A DNA stretch of 64,000 bases from Zygnema cylindricum (lineage: Eukaryota > Streptophyta > Zygnematophyceae > Zygnematales > Zygnemataceae), in NCBI GenBank assembly GCA_037447655.1, contig JBBHKE010003471.1, positions 59,350 to 123,349 of the forward strand, read 5' to 3'. Under the pieces are notes generated by a model that did no database searches, had not been told where the DNA came from, and saw only the letters and a list, made by a program, of their open reading frames with translations. Below, in pieces: positions 32,359 through 44,564 of the stretch (position 1 is the first letter of the stretch; each line of letters begins with the position of its first letter). The position numbers and the translations under genes were made by a program.

Positions 32359-32535
32359 GTGGAATACGGTTACACTTAGGACTAAATAAGCTAAAATGGA
32401 CGTACGTATTCAGGAGAGAAATACATGTCGCGAAATTACCGTCTACGCACAAGTGGAATACGGTCAAGTACACTTAGGACTAAAGAAGCTAAAATGGACG
32501 CATTCAGGAGAGAAAAACGTAACGCGAAGTTACCG
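32359..32535. repeat. Tandem duplication of about 92 bp
   Basis: AGTGGAATACGGT...CACTTAGGACTAA..AAGCTAAAATGGACG..ATTCAGGAGAG and GCGAA.TTACCGT occur twice, at 32359-32443 and 32451-32535. Confidence 0.88.
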
Positions 32536-32699
32536 TTAACTGGTTAACAAATTTCGCCCTAATTCAATGTTTTGTTTTTCATTTTCGACAGGCTGGCAAG
32601 TTTACGTGTTTTTCATATATATAGTGCACGTAATTTTTTTATTTCCCTTGTTCATTTTTGCGTCTGATACAGCCGTACAGCATTATCTTCTGCTGCCGA

Positions 32700-33560
32700 G
32701 TGTTTTATTTTAGAAAGGACACGTGTCATTTGACAAATTATATTTTCTTGCACCAACAATCGACGAAGTTTCATCACTTCAAAATATGCGTTTGACTTTC
32801 AACCGACCAACGGCCAGTTTGACCATTCCGTACTAAGGCGTGATTCGCCGTACCATGAAGCTCCCAAATCTTAGGTACACGTGTACAGCTCTCATCCGTT
32901 GCATGAAATTCTGCTGAAAATCTTTCGTAAAATACTAAAATGTCATCAACAAGAGTAGAAAAAAAAGGAAACATTTCGCACCAAGAAGAATGTTTTTTTC
33001 GGCGAATTTAAAAAATGAAAGGTGGACTTAAGTTATGCTTTTTAATAGTCAGGATTTTCTGTTAATTACCGTTGTAACGGTAGTTAGGTTTTCTATTGTG
33101 GCTGTTTTCCAGTTTATAAAGTGAACGCTGTAAGATGATTGGGTACTAAAAGTTTGAGTGTGGAGAAGTGGGAAGGGAGAAAGAAGGGAGAGAGAAGGAA
33201 GGGAGAGAAAAGGGAGAGAAAAGGGAGAGAAAAGGGAGAGAAAAGGAAGGGAGAGAAAAGGGGCGAGAGAAATAGAGGGGAAGTGGAAAAAGGTGAAAGG
33301 GAAAGAGGAAAAAGGGGACGGGTGTAGGAGAGTGCGAGAGAGAGAGGAGAGGGAGAGGAGAGTGTTACAGAGGAAGGCAGTGACGGACAGCTTGAGAGAG
33401 AGAGAGCGGGAGAGTGAAGAGGGAAGAGAAAACGGAAGGAGAGGGAGGGTGAGTCATCAGGAGGATTTATTACGAAGATTTAAAGATATTTCAAAGAAGA
33501 AAAAGCAGAGATATAGAACGACTCTCTCTCTCCCCCTCCCTATCCTCCCCACTCGTCACC
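32700..33560 (+). promoter_or_regulatory. Sedolisin promoter and 5' leader with GA-rich tract
   Basis: G-box/ABRE-like CACGTGTC at about 32721 and CACGTG at about 32878; TATA-like TTATAAA at 33114-33120. The probable leader includes a purine-only tract (33165-33460) of GGGAGAGAAAA repeats. A long open frame through this tract has no stops because it is repeat-derived, and it is not credible as a gene. Confidence 0.5.
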
Positions 33561-36500
33561 ATGTTTCTCTCCCTTCCCACCTGTCGCACTCTACTTCCCT
33601 TACTCCTTTGCTCTCTATCCTTGGCACGTGTCGCTCTTACCTCTGCCCCCCCCAAAACTGCCACGTTTCACTCCTTCGCCTCCGCTGTCCCCCATTGGGC
33701 CGCTCGCTCTGCTCTCGCTGGCCTCCCCTCTTCCGACAACCCTATCCATTTTTCCGTACATTTATCTTGGAACCAATCAGAAGAACTGGAATCCTTTGCC
33801 CAGAAGGTTTCCACTCCCACCGACAAATTGTACGGAAAATATCTTTCACCTGAAGAGTTTCGGGCCCGGTTTTCCCCGAGTGAGGAGAGTGTTCAGGAAG
33901 TTGCCACGTGGCTGAAAGAGAACGGACTTAAAGTTGTCAGCGTGGCACTCAGCCGGAAGTACCTCTTGGCGGAAGGCACAATTAAACAGGCTGAGGTGGC
34001 ATTCCGTACAACATTCGGATTATATTCGGTACGGAAATAACTGTTTTGTGTTTCTGTTCTCTAATGGTTTGTACTTTTGTTTGTCACTTTCATTTGAAAG
34101 CAGACTTGTTGAAATTTTACCCTAAAACATAGGCTTGATAGGAAGGAGATACATTTTTTTTTTTTTTGGTCAAAACACAATCGTTCACTGGCTTTACAAG
34201 GAAAACAGAATTATAGATCAGCTTGTTATTTTTTAGCGCTAATAATGGCCAACTGTTAGTCTATAAATATATATGGGGTTGAATTCTTAGATATTAATAG
34301 AGACGGGTGTTGGCAAAAGAAAACCCACTTTCTATTCATTTTTTATGTAAGCAACATTAATTACCTTTTTTGCAAAAAATTAAAAACCAAAAAAACCCTT
34401 ACATTATTGCTGAACAGACAGTAAAAACCACGATATATTGCAAAAGTGACTTAGAGGTCTAAATTTATGTGGCGAGTAAAATGGGAGATGAGTCAACAAG
34501 AAAAAAAAAAGGCGAATAAGTATGTTAAAATTGCAGGGCAGCAATTTAGAGTAGAAAAGTCATTCAAAAGAGTCTTTTGTTTTCGTCCCTTGGAAAGATG
34601 TTGCAATTATTGCTGAGGGGAAAAGGCAGAGAGAGGGAGAAAAGAGAGCGGAAGACAGGGAGAGCGAGAGAATGCCAGGTGTCAAAGAAACATGAAGTTT
34701 TCATCGAATTGGAAATTTATTCCAAGCTAACCTTTAACGCATTCAAATTTTGAAGAAACCACGAAACCAAAATACGACCACCATTCCCGAAAAATGTAAA
34801 TTGTACTTTATCTGACTTTGATGCAGAAGACCAAACCCACAGCTTGGCATCTTTGTCCTTTCTTACCTTCATCCTCCCATTTTTTTTCTCTTCGCCCTCC
34901 CTCTCCCTCCTCCCTTCTTGTTTTTTGTCAGGTTAAAGGACAATCTCTCAGGGCGCCCCAATCAGCGCCATCTGTCCCTCTCTCATTGGTCAAATCTGGT
35001 GTTATAAATATCATGGGACTAGACCAAGGATGGCTGTTAAAACCTCGTGGTATCAAAAATTCTTTTGATAAAAGCGACGAAAAAAGTTTTCCGCAAGCTG
35101 CAGCATCTACGAAAAAATGCACTTTCGATTATGTTCCAAATGGGCTTTCGAATAAAACGCTGTGTGGTTATACAACTGCTCAGGTATGTTATCATTTTTA
35201 GTCGACTTCAAATTTATAACATTTTAGTTGGAATTTTATTATTATTATTATTATTTTTATTTTACATGAAGTTTTCATTGGGCTGGGTTTTTTGGGGTGG
35301 AGAAGATCCGATAGGAAAAAATAAGGAAAGGTCCTTAAAAAACATAACAAAAATAAATAAAATGTGTTATAGAACATCAGAATGTTCGAAGTAGATACTA
35401 TTTGTTTCCTAACAGTATTAACTTTTCGATTTGTTCGTTTGTTTCCATTTCCAGAAATTTGTACTGTTGGGTTTTTTAAATGGAATACAGTAGAAGGAGA
35501 AAAAAATGAAAATGTTCATTAAGTGTTTTACAAAAAAAAACAAAAGAATTTATATACCTTGAGAACTGTACAAAAACCCAAATTTGTTTACTCTCCTTTT
35601 CTTTGTTTCTATGTTTCGGTTCAGTTTAGAAAAGCGTATGGAATTCCTTCCAGATTATCTGGAATTCACCAATCTATCGCTATCGTTGGAGGCTATTCTT
35701 CACCTTTTATGCAAAATGACCTCAATATTTGGTCCGAACAAGCGGGAATAAATTCCACACTAATTACCCTAATTTCTCCCGATTATAATTATTCTTATCC
35801 GGAAGTTATTTTGAGACCATCAGCGAGCTTCAATCCGTTTTGGCAGCTAGAAGAATCTCTCGACATAGAGGTACAGTACTTAGCATGATTTTTGTTTAAC
35901 TACCTTCAAATAAGTATATCTAAGGAAAAGAAGAAAAGGAAAGGAATCGAGGATGATTTTATGCTTAAAAATGGAATTCTATATTGGCGCTTTTGCACGT
36001 ATCTCAGAGGAGCCATGTCGCGTATTTTCTAAGGAATTTATTTGTCAGACTAGCCGAAATGTGAACTACAATTCTTGCAGTCGCATTAAAAATCTGCGAA
36101 AAAAAATCATGTTTTGTCTTCTCGCCTTGTTGAATTGTCTGTGCAAAATCATGTCACCTTTGCCCGGCCTTTTTTTCTGTTTTAGCATTTAAGTATGTCA
36201 AGCCGTATGAAATAAAGAATGTTCCGTGCAGAAACTACAGCCGAGACGTCGTCAAAAGAGCGGTCGTAGGTGCTTTAGAAGGCTATTGTCTGTCAAAAAA
36301 CACTTTAATAGCCCAAAAAGCGGGTAAAACTTTTGACTTAAATTTCTAATCTGCAAGGCCCTTGAGGGACATTTTTCTAGCTGTCAATCAAACTATATTA
36401 TTGTGGGTCACGTCGATGACTTAATGTTAAGGGCTTATCTCATTTTCTTCACATGTATGTGTTATACATTTTTTAATTCATAATTTTACACCGGTTGTGA

Positions 36501-38463
36501 CTAGTCATTTTCAGATAATGCTTCCGATCATCAACTCATTTAGACAGTGGTAAAAATTAAATGTTAAACCGTTGAGAAGTAGTGAATCAAAAGGAAAGTC
36601 AAGATGAAGAATTGGTTAATGTTGGAACTTGAAATGAAAATAACATTCCCCCTCCTTTTCGTTGTTGTTGCTCAAGTTGCAGACCATTCATGGTATTGCT
36701 CCAAAAGCATCCATTTTCTACTTCGGTACCCTTTCCGTTGCCTTTTCAGATTTTTTGGCAGCTATAAGTGCCGTTCTGGACTACGGATTGGCATCGATTA
36801 TTAGTAATTCCTATGTTGGTGTTCTACCTCCTCCATCTTATGTACCTGCTGCAGATACATTAGCAGTAACTAAGGTGCGTTATTTAAAATTCCCATTTTA
36901 CGTCCGAGTCTGTGTGTGCTTATTTGTTATTTTATTTTTTTTCCTGTTGCAGCTAAGTGGCTTAATGTTCAATGTTTCTGTTCAATTTAAAAGTTTTAAA
37001 TGAAACATTCAATAAAATATATTACCCGTTTTATATCCTTTTTTTATTAAAATTTGGAATACAGTCATGTTTAATTTTTAATTCTTAGAATTTGTTTGTT
37101 GACACCAGTTGATCTCCATCTCTTAATCAACATTTCCTACCTAATCCCTGATGATCATGTCGAGGTTTGATAACGTCTGTTGTCAGATGTGTAAACCGAT
37201 TTATAGTCATGTATTCTTTCGAGTAGACCGATGATATTCAATGTGCAAAATCCAACATTACTTTAGTTTCTCCATCTGTATTGCGAAAAGTACAACGTTT
37301 ATAGAGGTCAAATGTCCAGTGTACGATGTTCAAGTTCGATGTCTGATGGTCAATGTCCAATTTCCCATTTTCCAATCTCCATCATCCAATGCTCAACGTT
37401 CAACGCCCAAATGCCCAATAGGGTCTTTTTTTTATCGCCGGTTTTTAACCTCCGGCTTCCATCCGGTTTATGCAGCCCTTCTCGGACATTCTGGTTCAAG
37501 CCGCAGTCCAAGGAGTAGGAGTGTACTTTGCTTCCGGCGACAAAGGAGATGACTCCACGGGAAATTCTTATGGGGGTCTCCCAACGACAGGCTATCCCGC
37601 GTCAGATCCATGGGCTATTGCAGTTGGAGGAACTTCTCTTGCGATCGACAAAAAGGGAAGGAGAATATTTGAGGTTTATTGGGGAACCACTATTCAGAAT
37701 GCGACAGGGGAGGATTTGCTGGGTGGAGGTGGAGGAGGTGTTTCGAGCATTTTCCCACTCCCCTTTTATCAGAAAAGAGGTCCTGCGAAGACTTTTTTGG
37801 ACAAGTATGGGAAGGGAGTGAGTGGAAGAGTGGTCCCAGATATTAGTGCAGATGGCGATCCGGTCACAGGGTGAGTACGAAGAAATAAATAACGAAAGGC
37901 AAAAAAAGTGCAAAAAATGTAAAATGTTGTTTTCCTTTTTTTCCTCAATTATCAACCCGGGCCGTTTTTAGTTAAAAAGCCAACGCGTATTTTAAAATGC
38001 TGTCCTCAACACAAATTGACACTTTTCCCCCATTTTTCCTCTGTTTTTTTTTTCATTTTGTTTCAGCCTTTTAATCGGTTACTCTTTTATAAAGTTCGGA
38101 AATGGAACCGGTTACTTTGCGAATGATCAGTTTTATCAACCGGTTTTCGAAAATTCTGTTGTTGCTGGTACTAGTATGTCCTGCCCAATGATGGCCGCTT
38201 TTGTCGCTTTAACGCAAGAATTGACTGGTCGGAAATTTGGGTTTATAAATCCACTTTTATATTCTCTTCCTTCTTCGGCATTCAATGATATTGTTAAGCC
38301 AAAAAATCCCATTCGGGTGGGAGCCAGTCGAAACCGAACAATAAAATTTTCACAAACTTTTAGTCTCAGTTCCGTTTCAGGTTTCGACGATTCCACTGGA
38401 CTTGGTGTACCTAGTTACCGATTTTGGTCAAAAGCTTTTTGGCGAAAATTGCCAACAGTTTAG
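33561..38463 (+). CDS. Sedolisin-family (S53) serine-carboxyl peptidase, six exons, 649 aa
   Basis: Exons: 33561-34028, 34932-35183, 35625-35870, 36683-36874, 37476-37870, 38067-38463. All junctions are GT..AG and in phase, giving one uninterrupted frame. The start ACCATGT is followed by a signal peptide (LLPLLLCSLSLARVALT). Residues about 45-160 are the pro-kumamolisin activation domain (NPIHFSVHLSWNQSEELESF, KYLSPEEFRARF, FRTTFGLYS). Catalytic motifs: Glu316 and Asp320 in LEESLDIE, oxyanion Asp408 in ASGDKGDD, nucleophile Ser554 in AGTSMSCP. Calcium-site residues are in FNDI (Asp592) and GFDDSTGLGVP (about 623-633). Length and motif order fit tripeptidyl-peptidase or sedolisin enzymes: acid-active, self-processing, secreted or vacuolar. 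AATAAA is at 38689. The family is common in fungi, bacteria and animals, so its presence in a plant is notable. Substrate unknown. Confidence 0.95.
37305..37425. repeat. Micro-repeat cluster in sedolisin intron 4
   Basis: Short variants of CCAATGTCCAATT, TTCAACGCCCAAATGCCCAA and similar words are repeated about ten times between 37305 and 37425, shortly before the exon-5 acceptor. Confidence 0.6.
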
Positions 38464-39091
38464 TCTATTTTGGGCTGAGTTTATTTTTGGTTGAGTTTAT
38501 TTGCTGGTTTGGTTTATTTTGGTGGATATGCATTAAATTTTTTTAAAGCATTTTTTTGGGAATCTTCTTGTCATCAGGTAGAGGTAAAAGTGATAAAAAG
38601 CGGTTCAATTTTTAGTTGTAGAATCCGCTGCATGAGCTCGCAGAAAATCATGTACTGAATCGAAATTTAAAACCTTTTTGAATTTCCAAATAAAGGGACG
38701 AGAACGGAGATTTCACTTGAGAAAAGAGCCGTTTTAGGCTTTGACTAGTCAGTAACTCCTGAATGTGTTTTCTAATAATTTTTGCTTGGAACAAACTGTT
38801 TGAGTTTCTGTTGAGCTTTTCTTTTTCAAATTTAAAATTTCACTATGTTTATAGAACATCCATATTTTGAACAAATAATTTGTCACACAAATATTCAAAT
38901 GTTTACAAATTATTTTGTTTTTCTTTGTTTATTTTACTATTTAGCAGCGACTCTACCCCTTCTCCTTTTGTCTTTGTGAAAATGCGAATTTTGTCATATC
39001 TTAAAATTTTACACCTTTTTTAGGGTTTTTTAGGGTGACTACATTTGTCGCAAGTTTCATAATTCCTTCACGGTTTGATGTATTGGTGATT
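38464..39091. other. Sedolisin 3' flank, otherwise noncoding
   Basis: AATAAA at 38689-38694 is the likely polyadenylation signal. Nothing else recognised. Confidence 0.45.
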
Positions 39092-39397
39092 GAAAAATTG
39101 CATGTGAAATTAACAATCAGAAATAGGTTTAGAAATAATGATTGTAGCGAAAAAATAAAATTATAATGCTATATGCTAAGAATTCATTTGTGTGTGAATT
39201 GAATTAACTGAGAAAAGGTGTCCGTGGTCAAGATTTCTGGGCAATTCAAAAACTGCATATGTAAAATTAGCAATAAGAAATCGGTTTAGAAATAATGATT
39301 GTAGTAAAAATAAGATTATAATGCCATAAACTATGAATGAATTTCTATATCGATTGAATCAACTGAAAAAGGTGTTAGTGGTTAAGATTTTTGGCAA
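39092..39397. repeat. Tandem duplication of about 150 bp
   Basis: Two copies, 39092-39244 and 39245-39397, share GGTTTAGAAATAATGATTGT, ATTATAATGC.ATA, AACTGA.AAAGGTGT and TGGT.AAGATTT.TGG. Confidence 0.88.
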
Positions 39398-39574
39398 ACC
39401 TCTATCTAGGTATGCATAATGGGTAACCCATGTAATGTTAGAGACTTAGCATTTTGCCCTCTAATTCTGTGCCTTGTATTTAGTGTGTATCAAACGATTC
39501 ATTCCCTTTAGTATTTTACAAATGTGTATTATTTTACTAAATCTTTTTTTACTCATTCGTTTAGCGCACTTTAG

Positions 39575-40326
39575 TTAGGGTGTGTCTTCATGTGCCAAAG
39601 TTGGGGTTTTTTTCTGTCTTTTTTCTCCAAAATTTAGCTCCTTACCGCTTAAGTTACAACCGTACAAATAAATAGGAAAAAGTGAAAGTACAATTTGCGT
39701 CATTGTCGAACTTAGAATGTACGACATGTTGTTGTGTTGTGTTTTTCGACGTAACGGCCACTTCAAGAAGCGTCATCTTCAAACTTTATTTTAAAACACA
39801 TTGGTGATTTACCTCTAAACAAATAAGTACGCACATTCGCACATGTCGATTTCTTTCAAATTTTAAAACGATTTTGAGCGATGAGGTAAAGTACACGATT
39901 GGCTATGGTTTGTCTGTTTGTTTAAGTACACAATTTGCTTTGTTTTGTCTATTTTACTCCGATAAGGATTCTTTTATACAGGGGGACTCAAGATTCCCAT
40001 GCAATTTTCGCAACGACTGGACAGGATATACAATGATTAAATGCATCTTCTTCAACTATGAAATGGCACACGCAGGAAGACTTTACGTCTACAATGTCAC
40101 AATAAGACATGCAATATCACAAGCAGTTACAAAAAATAACATGCATCATCACATATTGTAGACGTTGACAGCCATTAAGAGCATTGCGACGTATGAAATC
40201 GTCACACCCTTAAAGTAACAACTTTGTCGTTACACAATGGGACATTTGAAAATCGTGTATGAAGAATCTACGCTAAAATACAAAAAGTAATTACTCTAAG
40301 TTCGAAGTACATGGAGATACGCTTCA
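39575..40326. mobile_element. MITE-B2, TIR element
   Basis: Left end TTAGGGTGTGTCTTCATGTG and, on the other strand, a diverged right end (ACATGGAGATACGC). It shares internal words with MITE-B1 (TGTAGACGTTGACA, ATCGTCACACCCTTAA). 752 bp, no coding frame. Confidence 0.7.
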
Positions 40327-41572
40327 TGATTTTTTTTTTAAGTTTTTCCCAATTTAGACTCTTCATTAGATAATTCGTCTCGGAAAGTATGTCGAATTAA
40401 TTATGTGTAATTGGACTTTTCTTGATAGAAAACATCACTTTAAAACCGATACAAGAATCTCTTGCTCTTTATTTACCGAACATTTATTCCTTATGTAGAC
40501 TTGTATGGCTGCATTTTTTTAACTTGCATTTATCACATCATTTGCCACACAATTTATAGGTCATGGGCACTAGTCACATGCTTCTAGAACATTACCTTTA
40601 ATACTAAAGTTTGTAGAGTTGGTGCCCAACAATTGTTGGGCTAACCAAACGAGGTTGTTAAGTAGATTTTGCATAAATATAAGGCAAAGGCATGCTTTCA
40701 ACCACATTGGTATACAATCATAGATTTGACGATATCCACACAATTTGAATTGATTTTGTCGGATTAAAGTGCATAATAACGAACAAGTTTTTTTTCGTAC
40801 TTAAAAGGGAAAATATAGCTCTTTATGTTTTGAGGTTACAAAAATGTAGGAAGTTATAGTGAGGATATAAACTCACGTTATTATATGCAAAAACATTCGT
40901 ATACACAAAAGAGAATTAGCTAGAGTGTTTAGAATGTTAAGGTTTAGATCAAAATTAAGTACGACACACAAAACAAGCACAAACCACTCTCTTTTTGTGC
41001 GTTGCAACGGTCTTTGAAGAACAAATTCTTTGTGATCTGCCAAAAGGTTGGCCTCCAACTCGTGGTGTGGGGTACACCAAACCATTGTAAGGTGTAGGTA
41101 AACCACCGATTCGACCCTTGTATGGGTTATGCCTCTCTTTGAAATAGGGTGGATAAAAACCTTGAAGAGTTTGCAGGGAGCACCATACCTTTTTGTTCAT
41201 AAGTAGGGCGGCTTATTCCGCATATGTGGGACTACCTACCTTAAACAAAGGAATGGTATAAAACCGAAATGGCTATTCTTGAAATATAAAACTATAGTAC
41301 TTGGATATTTCAAACACTTCGTATTTGATCGCTTTGTCGAAAGGATCCGCCCTGTACATTTCTCCAACGCATAACACATTTTTCGTACGCTCGCCAATTA
41401 AATTTGACTTTCTTAGAGTCACTTAATTTTGACTTTCGTACTTTTCCAAACAATTCATATTTTTTTTTCCTCAACCATTAAATCCATTTGAATCTTACAT
41501 CTGATGAGTACTCACGCACTAAATTTCGCGTCGTGTAACGTACGAAAAGTCGAGTACGCATGAAACGTAACT
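40327..41572. other. Noncoding; no gene recognised
   Basis: A minus frame near 41200-40955 (RIGGLPTPYNGLVYPTPRVG) is open but has no recognised relatives and no splice-supported context. Confidence 0.35.
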
Positions 41573-42350
41573 TAGGGTGCGCCTCCATTTGTCAAATTAA
41601 GGGTTTTTATGTCGTTTTCCTATAAAACTTAGAACCGTACTACGTAAGTTTCAACAATACATAAAAATAAACCAAAAATACAATATATTTTGCGTCATCC
41701 TTAAATATACGATGTATAATATTTTGTTGTCTTGTGTCTTTAGACCCACGGCCACGCCAAATAACGACATCTTCATGCTTTTCTTTAAAACACATGGGCG
41801 AGGTCTTTTAAAGCAAAGTGTTTTCGATAAACCAATGGAAATACATGTTCGCACGTGTAATAAATTTTCCAAAAAATTCAAACAAATTTAAGCGACAACG
41901 AATGCTATACTATTCGTCATGTTTTGTCTGATTGCGTTCAATACGACGATGAAAAGTTCATAATTTGTTTCATTTTGTCCGTTTGAGTCCGTTACAAATA
42001 TTTTTTGGCAAGGGTCTCAAGATATAAATGTTATTTCACGACGACTGGACGGTTGATGCAAAGGCATAACACATCTCCTTCAACAATGAAAACGCACAGG
42101 TTCAAAAGCAAAACATCTACGATGTCACAGAAAGTCATGAGAATTCATAAGCAGTTACGAACATAACGTGCGCCATCACAGATTGTAGACGTTGACAACT
42201 GTCACAGCATCGTTGACGGAGACAATCGTCACACCCTTAAGTAACAATTTCGTAATTACACATAGAGACACTTGAAATTCATATCCGTAGGGTCTGCACT
42301 AAAAAACAAAGTAAGTTCGCTAAGTTTCAACTACATGGAGACGCACCCTA
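41573..42350. mobile_element. MITE-B1, TA-flanked TIR element
   Basis: Ends TAGGGTGCGCCTCCAT and ATGGAGACGCACCCTA. A TA dinucleotide at both outer ends fits a Tc1/mariner-like target duplication. About 778 bp and noncoding. Confidence 0.78.
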
Positions 42351-43547
42351 ACAATTCCCAAGCAACAATTAACACCTCTTGTACATTGACGCACAGTCAC
42401 AATGAAGCTATATAAGATACATTAGGTGGAAAGAGTCTTTCGCGTACGGAAGCGTACAAAATTTAGCAGTATATCATATATATAATTATCCACCCTATTC
42501 TAAATTCAAATTAATTTCTATTTAGTATAAGGGTGAAGTTCCATTAGACAAAAAGTGAGGTTGTTTACATAAATTCGAACCTTTGCGTACTATGCCATAC
42601 CTATTTTTTTGTTTTTATTTGGAAAACAACATTACACAGAATCTTGCCAATATTGTGCAAAGGTCACGGAGCTAACAATGACAGTTGGATATTTTTCCGT
42701 GAAGCATTCGCTTCAAAAGTTTATATAAATGGTGATGTATCTCGCGGGGTACATCACCAATTACAGAAAAAAATTGAGCCGCCACATTTTTTATAATGAG
42801 CATACGTGTCAAGATGGAAAATCAAACAATTTCGCACACGATATACACATTCAAAAATCAAACTGAAAATAGAAACAAAATGGCATAATGCACTTTTGTC
42901 ACGCTATTTTTGTCAGCGTCTATTCGTCACACTATTTGTGGTAACTCTCATTCGTCGCCCGAAAAAAAAAGAACCCAAAATAATAGACTGGCATCTCACA
43001 AGTTAAAGTTAGTCGGTGTGAAAGATATTTGATGATTTCCAATATCAAATCTTTAGTTAAGTGGTACCACTATTTTACTAACACGCCGATTACAGACTTT
43101 GCGCAATGGAACTTCGTTCAAATTGTAACATTCTGTAATGTTAGTCTTACGATTACACAATGTCCTAATGGAACTTCACCCTTAGGCAAAAACACTTACA
43201 AATCCAGATCAAGTTTCAACAACATTAGGTATCATACAACGGCGGAAATGTTTGACGTAGATAAAGATAACTGCTTTTTTATTTTTGTTTCCACTTTGCA
43301 AAAGGTGTATTGATAGGTTTTGAAATTGAATACAATAGGTAGAGAATAAAATGGTAAAAATAAAATAAATGGTAATAAAAGATTTCCAGTCCGTTAGGCA
43401 CGCCCTTTGCCTTTTGCCTGTCTCCCTTTTTCTTTTGTTGACATTCATTGTTTGTTGCGAGATTGTAAGAGTGGTAAATATATCAACTTAAAAGTATAAT
43501 TTGAAATCTTCAACAATCTTTATATGTCCAAAATTAAACCTGCGTGG
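42351..43547. other. Noncoding with one hairpin
   Basis: A perfect 9-bp stem GGTGATGTA / TACATCACC lies at 42731-42758. No gene recognised. Confidence 0.4.
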
Positions 43548-44046
43548 TGTTAGGATTAAGTACTAAGCACTCATTTAGCGACGAGACATTCTCGTAGCTA
43601 AAGTAGCAACGACTAGTGACGAAGTAGTTTCGTCGCTAGATTTTTGAAGTGACGTAGAAGTTGTTTGTTCGTTTCGTTTCCCACGAGTTTTAGTCGTACT
43701 TTAGAAGTGATATGGAATTTTTTTTGTCACTTCAGATTATTTAAGTTCTAGGCGTACCATGTAGTTCAAGTCGGTTGGTAGTTGACTTTCCTTATTGGTC
43801 AACTAACTTAGGACGACTACCTTTTTTGGACGTATACTTCGCCACGCGTTTTTTGTCATGTACATATATATTTGTTGAGACTTCGTGGTAAAGTTATCTT
43901 TTGGAGGCGTAGCTTTTAAAGAGGCGTAGAAAGATTAGAAGTAAAAAGGGAGGAAAAAGAGTTGTACATGCATTGTGCTTAATATATTGAATTATTAGAG
44001 GAACACTCTTATTGTGTGTGTATTTTGGTTGGTTTATTATCTTTCA
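43548..44046 (+). repeat. 5' LTR of copia-alpha
   Basis: Starts TGTTAGGATTAAGTACT and ends ATTATCTTTCA. It aligns along its length with 49511-50011. Confidence 0.92.
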
Positions 44047-44082
44047 ATTGGTATCGGAGAAGGTTATTGGCAACGCTTCCCG

Positions 44083-44560
44083 GTATGGCGGAGAAAGGGA
44101 AAAATAAACTTTATGAGGAAGAGGAGGAGAGACAAGATGATGATCTTAAAGTGTTTAATAAGACAATCCTCTTCACGTGTTGGAAGCGGTACATTTGAGG
44201 AGCATTCATACCGAAAAACTTTGGGATTTTGTTATCGGGGAAAAAACACGATCGGATCCTTCCGTGGATCCAGCCAGAGCAAAGAAGTGGGAGAAGAAAG
44301 ACATGGCGGCCTCCACCGCACTTATACAAAGTTGTGCTAAATCTATGCATGAACATCAATTGACTAATGATAAGGCTTATGATTGTTGGACGGCTTTACA
44401 AAATGCGTATGAGAAGGGGTTTGAGGCAAATGAAAATTATTTTTTTGATGAGGATATTGGGTATAGAATGATGGAGAATGAGTCCATTGATGATGGAGTC
44501 AAAAGATTAATGAAACCATAGAACAACTTTACTCAATCAATAAATTCCATATAGAAAAAA
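44083..44560 (+). pseudogene. Copia-alpha gag N-terminal part, frameshifted
   Basis: ATG 44083 opens MAEKGKNKLYEEEEERQ and stops at about 44198. The gag core continues in another frame (44177-44521: DPARAKKWEKKDMAAS, ALIQSCAKSMHEH, MMENESIDDGVKR). It is homologous to the gag at 6145-7362. Confidence 0.8.
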
Positions 44561-44564
44561 AAGG

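Noticed and set aside
33158-33853. 231-codon Arg/Glu-rich open frame
   Set aside because: It runs through the GA-repeat leader and then out of frame through sedolisin exon 1. Composition reflects the repeat.
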